From Kalmusia sp. IMI 367209 (lineage: Eukaryota; Ascomycota; Dothideomycetes; Pleosporales; Didymosphaeriaceae): 64,000 nt of DNA. Made by a program: the position numbers and the translations under genes. The notes beneath the pieces were generated by a model, which worked only from the letters and a program-made list of their open reading frames with translations, did not search any database and was not told the DNA's origin. The stretch spans positions 62,001-126,000 of the forward strand of contig JAPEUQ010000012.1 in NCBI GenBank assembly GCA_027946365.1. Reading direction: 5' to 3'. Below are positions 9,761 through 23,318 of this stretch, one piece after another. Every line of letters starts with the position of its first letter. Positions within the stretch are counted from its first letter, which is position 1.

Positions 9761-11242
9761 TCAAGATCGTCGGTCTTGCGACCGTCTCTCGCGGGCTCGC
9801 CCCATTTCTACGCTGCTCGTCCGCACATGGTCGTATCGTCCTTGAGAAAGGTCCATCGACCGCATGCTCCTCTCGCGCATTGACTCTAGGTGCATCTCTT
9901 TCGATGAGGCGGTTTTGGGCAATGTTAACAGGGAAATTCCCGAGAAGTTGAGCAGGAATCCACACATCATCGAGATGATGCTCGTCCAGTTGCTGGTATT
10001 GAGGCCTTGGTAGAAAATGATGGATGCAGAGAGCGTGCACGTCGTGAATCCAACATAATACAACGCGTTCACCCTGTTCAACGTAAGAATTTGCTACTTT
10101 AGTTGGGAAAAGAGGGGGAGTATTTACAACGATGCCGGAAATTCGCTCATCGCCTTGTTCAGATAGTTCATCTGGGTCAGGGTCGTGACAACCAAAACCA
10201 ACAAGAAAACATAAGTCGACGCGTGGGTGAACTGGTTCTCTCCCGCAACGGTAAGCTTGACGGCGATTCCAAACGCCTTGACTGACATGACGGACACGGA
10301 TCCGACTGTGGAGCAGATGGAGATATACACCAGTGGATTCGACCGCCCTTGTAGCGGGGAGACTTTGTAAATCATATAAGAGGCAAAAATGCTAACGAGT
10401 ATGCAGTAGAGAAGGAAGACTACAGTTTGTCAGTACTTGATGCTCCAACATGCAGAAAAAAGAAACCAACATGGCTGAATGGCCAGATGTAGGATCTGAT
10501 CGATAGTATGGATATCCTTGTCGCCCGGCGCATGCAGCACCAACAACACCGAACCCAAGAGACAGGTGGCACATCCAAGCTTTCCAAGGACCTGGATATC
10601 CTCCTGGAGGAAATGTGCGCCCATCAAGGTACTGTTTTGATAATGAGCTGCAGAAAAGTAATTCGAGTCGAATCGTCTCTCACCCGACAAGCACGCTCAG
10701 CGCACCCAGCGGAGTGACTAGGACTGCTGGAGCAAACGCATAGGCCGCCGTGTTCATAAACTCCCCCAACACCACTGTGCCCTTGCTGTTAGTTTCAGGT
10801 AATATCCGCTCGAATGGATGAAGCCATACGCATGGTTGTCCCACACCACCACAACGGGCTTTTTAGATATTCAAATCCATCTCCATTAAAGCCATATTTG
10901 TCTGCCGCGTGCATAAGGCCCTAGTTGGACAGTGTCAAATCGATTTCACACCAAGGGCATGCGATCAGGCGGCGTACCTTTTTAGCGACGACATAGCTCG
11001 AACCTACCACCTCGACTGTCAGGACGATATTCAAATCGAGACAATGGCTGCCTTTCATGGGGAATCCACGTACATACCAATCGCTAAGGAAGCAAACACC
11101 GCCAGCGCAAGGCCAATGAATCTGTGGAGCGCAAGAGCGATAGTCAGCGGGTGGGCGGGAGGAGAAAGGACAGATCGAGGGATCTTGCGGCGTGCGGCGG
11201 GCGGCGCAGGACGTACTTGTCGTCTATCCTACCCTCCATCAT
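9761..11242 (-). CDS. NIPA-like magnesium transporter (DUF803 family)
   Basis: A multispan membrane protein of the NIPA family, which carries Mg2+ in animals and is present in most fungi. The ATG is at 11242. Small 5' exons are 11217-11242, 11078-11121 (FIGLALAVFASLAIG) and 10978-11003 (GSSYVVAKK), followed by an exon from 10920. Later exons carry GEFMNTAAYAFAPA, TPLGALSVLV, LGKLGCATCLLGSV, VLHAPGDKDI, YISICSTVGSVSVM and LTQMNYLNKA, all strongly conserved in the family. The last exon, NALYYVGFTT onward, ends at 9761 in a charged tail. The join near 10390-10460 (after HLAIQP) is uncertain in phase: either an unusual donor is used or a base is off. Many tiny exons are typical of this gene in Pezizomycotina. 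Confidence 0.87.
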
Positions 11243-12117
11243 CGAAGCTGTCTGACTTCGATCGGAGGGAATAAACAGATAATCGACAGGACCAGGAAAA
11301 GTCCGATGTGTTGAGGAGCGACAGGAACAATAGAAAATGAAATGGGAGAAGCAGGTTGCGCAATGCGCAGGAGACGAGTTTGTTTGGCCGGGCCGAACTA
11401 CAGCCGCGACTGCAATGCGTCAGCGCTACAGAGGAGTATCCCGCTATAGAGAATCAAGTAAATTAACGTAGCTTAGATCTTAGCTAAGATCAGATTTTAA
11501 GGCTGAAAACTGCCAAGAAATCATCATGTGATACAGAGAACTTGCCAAAATAGGGCTGAACAAGCCTCCCTCATAAGGATATACAGGGGTTACGAGCGTA
11601 TTGTATCGACAGCTCGCAGTCATCTATATGCTATGGAAAATACAGTACAGAAGGGATAAATTATCGCTTTGACGGCTATATGCTTATGTTTTAGGATTCC
11701 ATGTCGTGGACGCTCCCCTGCAGTACTTTTAGCGCTACGGACCCAGTGTTCCTGCGCGGGCTGACTCCATGCGGGCCGTGCTTCCCTGGGGGCAGGGCCC
11801 GCTTAGTAGATGAGGAAACACAGTCTGTCGGTCCCTACGCCTTGGGCGCCCTGAACGCCACAGTCTGCTTGTGCGGGCAGAATATCTGTGCGATCGATTC
11901 AGCCACACAGCCAACTCGAGCGTAGCGCGAACGCCCACCTGCTACAGCTGCAACCGCCCGTGCACGACAACCCCGTGCACGACAACCCCGTGCTGCTCAT
12001 AACGCTAAACTCGAATATCTCAAGACGCTCTCTCAGGTTTAATTCTACAGCCCCGCAAAGACCTATCCTTTGGCGAGGCGGTTTAGGGTTAGGTTTATGA
12101 ACAATGCTCTATACTAG
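11243..12117. other. Intergenic, small tandem repeat only
   Basis: No gene recognised. At about 11958-11989 a 15-bp unit (GTGCACGACAACCCC) is present twice in tandem. The open frames here have skewed composition and no family resemblance. The first part should contain the promoter of the NIPA-like gene. Confidence 0.45.
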
Positions 12118-13526
12118 ATGCAATGTCAATTGCTCTTGTGTCAGGATTTCAAGAAAGATATCGAAGACCTTCTCTGGCGGATAGAATACGGTGCTAGCAA
12201 AAGCGTTAAAAATGCACGCCATTTTGCTATTGAGGCAAGCCTAGTCACAAAGGATTTCCGATGTCAAATCGACGGCCTTAAAAATGGCCTTGATACAGAC
12301 TTACCGGTGCGGTCCAAGAGCTTAATCCTATTATCCAATACGCACTCCACACCATGGACTCTACTACCGGAGTTCAGTCGACAATCATCAGCCAAGCGTT
12401 CCATAGGGCGTCCGCGGCCGTTGAGAGTATCATAGAGCAGCGGCCGGAATGCAAGTCCGGCTGCAGAACTAAATCACTCGATGAGCTCCTCACAACGATC
12501 CAGAGCACGGCCGTCGATTCCATACCCCAGCTGAAAGAGTATCTCCGCACTGGCTGCGCCGATAGATGTCACATCAACACATGGAATTATATTTATCTCC
12601 TGTATCAATGGTCAGATGAAACGCGCTACCTGATGCACAAGCAACCGCGTCTACTCCATACCACTATTGGTGCTGCAAGGGAACCACAAGCCTACAATAC
12701 CGGCTCTAGATTAGGTATAATCGCAACTAAGACTGTTATGCTTTGCGGCCTCTTTTTAGCCACAAGAAAAACTGATCCCATCACGAATTTTATCTTGCGC
12801 GCCACAGTATACTCGGTGGCTTTTTCCTATCGCAACCTTCTATCCGGACTCTCAACCCCGCAGACACTCGGAGCAGATGGCTCATCAACACTACGGTCGA
12901 TTTGATCATACCAAGTGTAACGGCTTGAGCCATCACTGTCCTCCTATACACAGGAAGGCTAAGATCACAGTTACCTTCTTCTACATCACGCTAGGTGTGC
13001 TTTCTACAGGGTCTTTATAATGCCTCTTAGGTCTATATATCGATCGGCTAAGGACCCCAGTTCTCTGTTCTAGACCATTCCGGCCCATCAAAATCCCTCT
13101 CATGTTACCAGCATCATACATCATCATCATCATCATTGCGTCCTTGTTCCTACTAGATCATGGACGAAAAGTGGTAATCCACCCGCAGACCTACCGACTG
13201 AAACTACCAGGTAGCCTCGTGATAACCAGCGCGTTTTTGGTCATGATGATTTCACTATACTCATTATGAGAATCTCTTTTCCTAATCGCTTCGATAGCGT
13301 ATTCCCTATCGGTACATACTTTCCGCGTATGGAGGCTCATATGGTGGTCTTTATCGGTGCGGCATTATACGTGCTACTCGTTATGGATTTTCATATGGTC
13401 TACCAAGAGGCGGTTTTGAATACAGCGGCATTCCGCGGGGAATCTGGCGCTGGGGAAGAGTTTATACAGCAGTATAGTGAAGCTATGGTAAGACTAATAA
13501 CGGCGGATGTCCAGAACTTAGGTTGA
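12118..13526 (+). pseudogene. Decayed multispan membrane protein gene, family unknown
   Basis: One protein-like text runs through the plus strand but changes frame several times. A helical, charged N-part (about 12130-12305) shifts frame near 12306 and continues as TGAVQELNPIIQYALHTMD, then a long region with hydrophobic stretches (IIATKTVMLCGLFLATR and ATVYSVAFSYRNLLSGL). It shifts again near 12880 (FDHTKCNGLSHHCPPIHRK, then ITVTFFYITLGVLSTG), near 13020, and near 13265 before a final span (MVVFIGAALYVLLVMDF) and a hydrophilic tail ending at 13526. A run of Ile is encoded by a CAT/ATC microsatellite at 13119-13137. I do not recognise the family. Short introns could explain one or two of the shifts but not all, so I call it a pseudogene. 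Confidence 0.5.
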
Positions 13527-14112
13527 TGGAGCAAAATTGATGCTATATGTGAACTACCACTTTATTACCACTCCGGCTTAAATAATAAAATTAACTATAA
13601 AGTGACTACATATCCCTCTAGGTAATACAAAAAAGAAAGAGAAAAGCTTTAAGACTTTCTATAAAGTTATGATAAGAAAAATAGAAAAAAAATTCAGCTT
13701 GCGCAGAAGCCTGTAGATGTCGCTGAAGCTCTTGCGGCTGCGCAATCAGAACACCAACCTAGATTTACAGCCGAATTATGTTATAAGTCTTATAGAGCTC
13801 TCCACTAGAAAGTCTCGCGATAGTAGCTATTGTTGCAAGTTCTGCAAATCACCAACCTACAAGCTCCATGAACATTCACGAGAATACTCATCTTTATTAT
13901 TACTATAACGCCCTTAAGTGAGATTTACTCTTCTGGGGCTACTTCGTGATAGAATGCTGCTGCCGCTGCACCTATCGGACCACAACATAGAAACACAGCC
14001 ATTTAGGACCCTAGATAAGATAGTATTAATTAAGACATATATAAGAGAAACAAACATCTACGCCTATCTTACGTCCAGATACCCAGGCTGCGCTATAGCT
14101 ATAGCTATGATC
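13527..14112. other. AT-rich spacer downstream of the PKS
   Basis: AT-rich sequence between the decayed membrane gene and the stop codon of the polyketide synthase on the opposite strand. No gene or repeat recognised; it should hold the PKS terminator. Confidence 0.5.
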
Positions 14113-17100
14113 CTACGCTATACCCTTTAACAATCTTGGATAGTTTGGACTACCTTCAGAATCCATGTCCTTGATCAACATACCAACAGCTGGATGTAGG
14201 CCGGCAGCAATCGCTTTTTCAATCCATTCGCTGAGCGGGAGTACATTGTACCATATTCCCTGATCAGCATCGATCTCGTGCATGCGATCCATGGGGATCA
14301 CAGTATCGCCAACTTGATTCATGTATTTCAGGCTTTTGCCTGCTTGCTTTCCCGAAACGTTCTCGAGTAGTTCGGTGCAGCAGTTCTTGATGCTGACCAA
14401 GTCCAAGGCCCCATGATTGTGCTCGACCTTTGGCGCAGCTTGTATCTTGCGAATATAGTGCAGCAATGCGTTCACCCAGTCCAATTGTGCTCTTGACGTG
14501 CTAGTGTCCGCACCCTCGCGAATGATAGTCGACGGGCGATATATGTAGACAGGTAGATCAAACTTCTCGTGCACCTGCTCGAGAATCCGCTCGCAAGCCC
14601 ATTTCGAACACCCGTAGCCGAAGGATCCGTCAGCAGCGGGATACATAGATCCTGATCTTGTCACAGAGACTGCAGGGAAGGAGTCTCGGCCGTAATAGAT
14701 AGCAATTCCTGCGGACGAGATGTAATGCATAGGGATTCGGCGTGGAAGACAGAGTCGGGTTAGTGCGATGGTGGAGCCGACATTGGAGGCTCTTACATCA
14801 GCATAGTTCTTGATGTGCGAGGTATCCGCACCGTTGTGGATCACCGCGTCGACTTCGGTGAAGATAGATGTAGCGTCTGCTTTAGAAAGTCCAAGGTATG
14901 GATCCGAGAGTTTTCCTTCATGGTATTGGACGCGTGGGTTTACCAATAGCTCCTTATTTTTCAGACGCTCCTTGAGAATCCGCACAGCTAGGCAATGTAT
15001 TTTCTGGGCGGAAGTGTTCTTGAGAAGGTATTCAAGTATATGATGACCCAAGAGTCCAGTGACTCCAGTAAGAACAATGACCATTGGAGGTACGTTCGGT
15101 GTCGAGCCATGACCAAGCTGTAAGCTCGAGAAGTCCTCCGGAGGTGCGGCTTCTTCTTCCCAATCTATCAATCTAGAAGATGATGATTCGAGACTGTTGC
15201 TTACTCCATTAGATACACCGTTCACGCCATTCACAACGATCTTTACATCAGCCTTTGGCTCCCCAGCCCTAGCTACGTTCATCTCAGGCAACGACTCGGC
15301 TGGAACGTCTTTGATAGCACTCTTCAGAATGCCTGCCATGGTACTGTCGCCCATAATCTTGAGAACCGGAATTTGGACTTGGAAATTTTTCAGAAACCAT
15401 GACCGTATGTCAACTGAGACCAGGGAGTCAAGCCCTAGTTCCGGACCTCGCTTCGAGAGTACTTCCTCGTTAGACACTCCATCCGGTGTCTGAAGGATCT
15501 TGCGTAGCTGGGCCGCGAAGCTCTGTTCGATGAGCAGACTCAGATCTTGTTCGGTTTTACAGGTTTGAAGCTGATCCGAAATTGACGCCATCGCTGTATT
15601 CTCGGTTTTATTCTCACTGTTAGCTGTCTGGTGGACAAAGAATCGAGCGAACTTGGGATTCCAGTACCACTTCGGGATATTAGCCGAGTCCGGCGAAATG
15701 TCGAGAAGGCCGGTGGTAATCTCGGACACACTGATGGAAGAATCGAGACGGCTAGCTTCTGTAGCCTCGGCGATGATTTGATGAAAGTCCACTTCGGAAA
15801 GATGCATCAAGGCCATTTTTTGCACAGTGATGTCAAGTGCCCTGTCAGTTTCGCGTGTGATGTAGCCAGCGCCGATAATGGCACCGCCATTCACTGCGAC
15901 AGCATTCAGCCCGCGCTTCCTCCGGTTGGCTGCCAGACTGCACATGAAGGTGTTGGCTGCCGCATACTATATTATGCCAAGTCAACGAGTTTCAAAAAAA
16001 AAGTGCGTTTAAGCCTCTGTAGACATTTCATGGGAATTGTAGGACAAAGCCGAAGCACAGGGAGGGCATTGGGGAGTTACTCACATTTGCTTGGCCGACA
16101 TTCCCAATAATACAGTTGATAGAAGATATAAGGATGAACCAGTCGAGATCGACATTGTAGAAGATTTGGTCCAGGTGTATACTTCCCAGGACTTTGGGTC
16201 TGATCACATCCATAACTTGATCGTAATCCATGTTTGGAATAGACGAGTCTCTCAGCACCATTGCACCGTTCAAAGCACCCACTATCGGCGGCATTATCTG
16301 AACGATTTTTTCATGCACTGCTCGAAGCGCTTTCTCATCGGTAACATCGCTATATCGGAGAAGGATTGTCAGTCACAACACTCCAGATGGTCAAAAAGGG
16401 TTCTAAAACGTACCACGACATGATCCTAACGTCAACCCCATTTCTGTTGTGTTCGTCGAGCCATGATTGCTCGACCTTGGGGTTTCTGCTAGTAATAACA
16501 AGATGCTTGGTGCCTCGATCAATCATCCAGTCGCACACGGAAATGCCCAAAGCACCGGACATGCCGCAAAGCCAGTATGTCTTGTCGCCTTTGAACATGG
16601 GACCAGTGTCAAGCCTCGTTACCTGCATAGGTAGTGATTTTTGAGCTGTCCAGTCAACGATCGTAATTGGGTTTTTGGGGCGCTCTCCCGCAATCAGGCT
16701 TGTGAGACTTATCGTCTCTCCGCTACCACGAATCATTGAATTATGATTTTCTACAACGAACTGGATGGCCTGTTTCAGAGCATGTGCGTGGATATGTGCA
16801 GATTCTGGGCCCGCGTCCAATCCGTTAAGGCAGTAGATGGTGCTTGCAGTCTCACGACGGCAGTGAGGTCGGAGCACAGAAAGGATCGTGTTCTCATTTT
16901 CCGTGTCTTCGGTGGAGAATCCGACAAAGCAAGCAATGTTCCTGGGTAGCATCTCAAAAAGATCGGCACGACCGGTATATGCAGGTATTCGGGTCCACGA
17001 TTTTGGTGCTGATAGGTTGTTGACCGAATCTATCGAGCAAAACACGGTAATTGTTTTCTGTGCAGCTTGGATTTCAACAGCTTGAGCAATCAAAGGTGAC

Positions 17101-20100
17101 GCGTTGTGCAATGCTATCGTCTGGCCTGGAAAGAGACAGTCGGTAATATTCAATGCAATCAAATGAGCAGCAGCTGCGCTAAGAAAATCAACCAAAGAAA
17201 GGTCGAGGCCTTCGAGATTGTACGGTATGGCGGATTCTTTGGGTGATCCAACGGCAGTCAGAGTTCTTGGAACAAGAGCGAGGTAATGGTGTCCGTTCGA
17301 GTCAGAACACGAAGCAAGAAATTGGTGTCCGATGTCTGTCTTGAGAGCAGAAAGCACCGTGAAGGCCGTTCGCAGCCTCCATGTTTCTGGTCCCTTATTC
17401 CCTACAATGTCGAAGTCTAGAGGATCTGTCACCTTGCAGCCAGTAGAAGACTGCTGTAATTCTAACATCGTTGTTTCTAAATCAATGTCTTTGAATATAG
17501 GGCGTTGAATAGAGTTGTATCGATTGTTGGCAGCAGAGATTTGTTTCAGGCGTGGCACGAGGTGACGCCCTTCTGAATCGACCACAATTTCTGGTTCAGG
17601 TGTCCAGAGAATGTTCCCACTACCTTCGGCTCCGAGACCTGTTGTATGGAGACGAAGAAGGCTCTCGGATATTGTCCAAACATGATTACTATTAGCTGTG
17701 TCCAGGTCAAGAAACTGGACATGAAGTCCCGGCGTCTCGTTCGCGGCCGTACGGCCAAACCCAACAACCATGTTGGACCAAGGCATGTCTGCCAGTCGAC
17801 CTGTAGTAATCCACAGTAACTTTTTGCCAGCCCCAAACATCCTCTTGAAAGACTGCCATTTGGGGCGTGTCATGTCTTTGAATGATGGCGCATCTAGCTC
17901 TACCAAGCTAATCACAGTAGATTCTTCGTCGACTATAGAGAGATCAATATCCTCTAAAGACTTGTAGGAGACAGTCTGAATAGAGAAATTTGCGAGGACG
18001 GACCCGACTTCGTGAGCGAGTTTGGCGACAGGCTCAGTAGCGCCTCCAATAATGGCTAGTTTAGCAATTTTGGTGCCCGGAACGGCAGTTTGAGTTACTG
18101 CAAGCGGATGTCGTAGATAGGAGATCTTTTCATCCACTGCCTGTGATAAGAAGAGAACAATGCCAAAAGTCTCCAAGAACTTAGGTGGCGCAAGAGTGTC
18201 GATACCTGAGAAACCTGTACGCTTCAATAAGTCATCCCATTGATTGACGTTGACAAATGGCGATATTGTCCGACCTTCATCTACTCCCAACCACCATCCG
18301 GGTAGGGCACCAAAGATAAACCCATCGCCGGATTGGAGAGGCCCATCGCTAGTGCCCTCACCAACGACGAGGTACCCTCCAGGTCTAAGGAGCTTGCGCA
18401 AATTCCGTAGTGTCTTGGCGAGTTCTGCTGTGGCGTGAATCACAAGAGAAGCAACAATTACGTCGTATTTGCCTTCTTCAAAGCCTTGCGTGGTAGGGTC
18501 CCGCTCAGCATCGTACACTTTGAAAACCATACGATCTCCCCACAGTGCGAAAATTTCTGCTGCGTTCTCGAAGAAAGAAGAGGATATGTCGGTGAAAGTG
18601 TAATTGTCGAAATCTTGGTCAATTGCTTTAAGTATATTCTTCGTCGCACCGCCTGTTCCAGCACCGATTTCAAGGATGCTGAGATGAGGATGTCGGTCCG
18701 TGATCTCCTTGACGGCTTTGCCAAGCCATAGAGATGATTGCATAGTTCCGAAACCATGAATATAATATTCATCGAGGAGACCAGAAGTGCGCATATGCTC
18801 TATCATGGTCGTTTCTTGCTTGAACACTCGTGGCATGGTCTCACCCACAAGAAGCATGATCTTTACGTCTGCGTTGCCAGAGATCCTATCAAACAACTAA
18901 GGTGTCAGCCTCAAGTACACGAGATTCTTGAAAAGTCAAATAAACAGATTAGAGATGGTGTAGACACGAAAACACCTACCCGTGCTTTTGGATAGTCAAC
19001 AAGACATCTTCGAAAGTGTCTGTGAGCCATTCTGTTTTAGCATATTTATGCTTCCCACTCCTGAAGAGGTCCGTCATGTGACGGGCATAGTTCAGGTAGT
19101 GGCAAAGTGGCACCTCTTTTCGTGCTGGAGAATCTTCCGGTACGTCTTCATCGAACCTGCGGAGAAAGAAAGAAGCTATCCGGCTCAATACCCACAGAAG
19201 CTCGGTATCCTCCTGGGTTACGGGAATGCCCTCTGCTGCAGAAGCACCGTCAGGTGCAGCATGTACCCATTCCATCTTGTAAAAGACATTTCGGTCCTCA
19301 TTTGTGGCCCCTGCGAAAGGTACAAACTCAAGCCCTTCTACTTGAAGAGCTGCGCTATCGCAGCCAGGAGTGTACATGTTTACGTGACCGGAGAAGCCTG
19401 TTACAGGTTTTGCATGATCCAGCCTCGAGTCAGCGCTCAGTCTATTGGCTTGACCTCTGTTGGCGATACAGAGTGCGGGATTGACCCTGATTGTAGCGAG
19501 CCTTGCTGGCAGATGTAAGTTTCGAAGCCGGTCGTCTCCCGGGTAGCTGTACGCGAGCATGATGGTTTGGAAAGCCGCATCAATTTCAGCGGGGTGAAGA
19601 AGTGTTGGTGAGCCATTTCCAGAATTGATGGGGGGAACCGATGTGATTTCGCAGGAGGCTTCACCCAACTTCCTCCTCAGCTTGTTCAAGGAACGGAACT
19701 GAGCACGAAAATTATAGCCTAAGCTTTCCATAAACCCGTAGAGGCGATTTGGATCGACGTCAATTAGGTGTGGAGTTGCCGGTGCACGTTTAGGAAGAAC
19801 GTCGGGTGAAGCCGTATCTAGGATCACGCGTACAGTTCCATCAGCTACCAACCTAAAGTCGCTGTCGCGGCCTCCAATCACCGCCGAGTAGGCGAATTTG
19901 GAATGCAGGGCGTCGGGCCTGTCCTCCGTAATATTCGATAGCTCAATCAGAATCTCGACAGCCGATGTATCCTCATCAAATGTTATGGCCTGATGTATCT
20001 GGAAAGCACTGATTTGAATGAGTCGAATTTCCTGTCCTGCAGCTAATTGCCTTGCAGCCTCAAGTGCCGTGGAGACATAGCCTGCAGCCGGAAACACGAT

Positions 20101-23100
20101 TTGCCCTTGAACCTGATGTCCCTCGAGCCAAGGGAGCTCCCTTGGTATCAGGAAATTTTTCCAACGCAGATGATGCGGAGCGCTTTCTGGAGATTCATCG
20201 CCTAGCAAAGGAACTGACGGCTTGCGTAGGCGCATTCGTTTTGACCTCCGAGATTCGTGCCAATACTTCGTTTCGTGGTCCCACTGATATGATGGCAAAC
20301 CCTTCAGTAGCTTGAAAGAATTATTTCCGCTTCCAGACACTGCGATTTCATAGTCGTTCAAATCTATGGAGTTTTTATCCAGATGGGACCATAGAAATCC
20401 TAAGCATGAGGACATTGCGGCAACAGCATCTGTACCACGGCGTAAGCAACCGTGATACGGAATGTTCTGATTTAGAGAGTGTTGAATAGTTTCAGAAGAT
20501 GGGCCTTTGAGTGCCGGATGTGCACCAACCTCGAGAACGAGATCAAAGACTCCGTAGTCTGAGAGAGCAGTACTTAGTGCCTGGCTGAACAAAACAGGAC
20601 TGGTTTGATTCTCAGCCCAATATACACTGTCAAGTTTATCGGCCGGACTTATGAGGCTACCGCCATGAACGCTCGAGTACCAATAGCAACGAGCTGGCGC
20701 AGGAGGGATCTGGGGCTTGATATTGGCGCGACGCAATGATTCGATATAAGGGTCAGAGCAAGGGAGCATATGCGAAGAGTGATAGGCCTGATCAACTCTA
20801 AGACGACGGTTGAACTTCTTCTCATCATCCAAGATGACTGCCAGCTGTTCGATTGCATCTTCATCACCGGATATTGTTACGCTCGAGGGTGAATTACAAG
20901 CGGCAACGCATACTCGTCCTGCAAACCACTCGTCCTGGCATAACTCTGTTGCGTCATTCATGGATGTTCCTACTGCTAGCATGGCACCTTTAATATCTCC
21001 GTTGAGACTTGCCGCTTGTCGACAGTGCAGCCCCCGATAGAAAGCAATGACAATGGCATCACGAGCTGTCAGGTAGCCAGCGGCGTACGCTGCAGCAATT
21101 TCTCCCGATGAATGGCCAATGACGACGTCGAATTGAACGTTTGCTGTCCGGAGAAGGTCAACGAGGAAGATCTGAATAGCTGTACATAATGGTTGAGAAA
21201 TAGAGGCTTCGTGGACGCGAGAGGAGGATGCGAGAAGTTCAGATTTAAGAGACCAGCTCGGGCGGTCGGCTTCTGGAAGCTGTGAAAGATACGATTCTAA
21301 ATTCTCCACTATTTGGCCGGCTAATAGTGACTCCTCGATCAGGCTTGCTCCCATGCGAGGGTATTGGGCTCCTTGGCCTGTGAAGACACCAAGAATTTTG
21401 GGTGCATTGCTGTCCATTCCACTTCGTGCTTGTGCTCTGATACCAAAAGTTGAGGTTGCATCTTCGAGACTTGCCTGTATATCGGTCTTGAGGTCTCTGA
21501 TCGTTCTTGATGAGAATGAAGCCCGATATGGAAAAATAGATCGATGCTTGCGTAATGTATAGGCCAAATCAGAAGCATCGCGTGTAGCTGTAGCAAGTTC
21601 GTCCAAATTTGCAACATATGCTTGGAGATTGGCTTTGAGTGATCTTTCCGACATTGCAGAGAAGACATATGGTGTAAATGGTCTCAGAGAGCTGCACGCG
21701 GAAGGTGGTATCTTTGGAGTATTGGTAGAGGTCAATGGATCATAACTCTCGAGAATGGCATGAGCATTTGTGCCACCAAAGCCGAAGCTATCACAATCAG
21801 CTAGCGCAATACATGATAGAGCCAGTGCACAAAATTGGAGTCTTACCTATTGACGCTGACTCGTCTTGGGGCCCCAGGGACTTCAGGCCAGGCTTGAGCA
21901 GACGTCGGGATTTCGAGATGTTGGTAAAATGGTGCTACAGCGGGACTAAGGTCCTTGAAATGGAGATTGGGCGGGATCTGACCGTGTCGAATGGCCAACA
22001 ATGCCTTGAGAACGGCTGCAACCCCCGCAGTACCTTCTGTATGGCCAAGAACAGTCTTGATAGACCCGATATATAATGAATCATCTTCATGAAACACTCG
22101 CTTATCCTGTCCGAAAAATGCTTTGCTGATGGCCTCCGCTTCAGTGGGGTCTCCTGCTGGAGTTCCTGTTCCATGCGCCTCAAACACTTGAGGCCGATCT
22201 GTCGTACGATTAAGATCAAGACCAGCCTTGACGTATGTACTCTCAATTAGCGCTTGTTGCGATGAAGCACTGGGCATAGTGATTCCTGGTGTAGCACCGT
22301 CCTGGTTGACCCCAGTCTCTCTAAGAACGCATTCAATATCATCTCCATCTGCAATCGCCGAGTCTAATGTTTTGAGCACAATTGCCGCTACGCCATCTCC
22401 TCTTGCGTAGCCATTGGCTGCCTTATCCCTGCCACAAGTTAACACTCAAATTGTGGAGGAGTTCTGTCGAGGTCTCTATCGAGAGGACACCACAAATTTA
22501 AAACGATAGTTTGCAGCCACTTACCACATTCTGCCAAGGCCGTCGGGAGATAGCATTTTCAATTTGCTCTCCATGATATACGAATCAGGACCGAGAATTA
22601 GGTTAGAGCCGCATACTACAACAATCCTTGATTCCCCAGACCGCAATGCGTTCACGGCGAGATGCATAGCAACAAGACTTGATGAGCATGCTGTGTCGAT
22701 TGTCATGCTTGGTCCACGCCAGTCAAAATAATAAGAAATTCTATTTGAAAGAATGCTTCGTGCCGATCCAGTTGCAAAGTAGGTTGGTATGTCATCAAGG
22801 TCGCGGAGTTGCAGCGCTTCATAGTCAGCGCACATTGCACCAACAAAGACACCTGTGTCACTGGCTTTGAGGCTCTTGATAGTCAGTCCCGATGCTTCAA
22901 GCGCCTCATACACGACCTCCATCAGGACACGCTGCTGTGGGTCTGCGGCGTGCGCCTCGCTTGGCTTGATACCGAAAAAGCCGGCATCGAAAGCGCTTAT
23001 GTCATCCTCGATCTACTCTTCGTAAATACTCATTTCTGCGATTTAATGCTATGAAGATGGTCGCAGCATGGTGAGGTATATCGTACAGAGCACAAATGCA

Positions 23101-23318
23101 AAACTTACCAGGTATGAATGGATGACGTTGCTGTGGCCGTGATAAGCTTCATCTGGGTTGTAGAAGCTTTTCGCCCTGAACCGGGTCTGGGGTATCTCGC
23201 TCCGAACATCACGTGGACTTTGGAGAAGCTTCCACAGCTTCGAGGGGCTAGTTGCATCGCCAGCGAAGCGGCAAGCACTGCCAATGATGGCAATGGGCTT
23301 GTTGGGTGCGTCAAGCAT
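14113..23318 (-). CDS. Highly reducing PKS, KS-AT-DH-MT-(ER)-KR-ACP-R
   Basis: An iterative type I synthase of about 2,890 residues in seven exons: 23318-23109, 23012-22525, 22428-21847, 21787 to about 18982, about 18884-16414, 16349-16085 and 15966-14113. The KS has the active Cys in DTACSSS (residue about 180), plus EAHGTGT and GHTEGTAG. The AT has GHSSGE. The DH has HxxxGxxxFP in [12 protein letters not shown]. The C-methyltransferase has [15 protein letters not shown]. The ER region is degenerate with no NADPH motif, as in LovB and fungal PKS-NRPS. The KR has [13 protein letters not shown] and the Ser/Tyr part ([15 protein letters not shown], then YAAAN). The ACP has LGLDSL. The C-terminal reductase has [15 protein letters not shown] and the catalytic Tyr/Lys in YGCSK. 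There are no C-A-T domains. The missing ER is presumably supplied in trans by the gene at 31507-32748. Release by the R domain should give an aldehyde. Only the intron near 18885-18981 has an uncertain acceptor. Confidence 0.95.

Noticed and set aside
14113..23318. PKS-NRPS hybrid
   Set aside because: The sequence between ACP and reductase is only a short linker without condensation or adenylation motifs.
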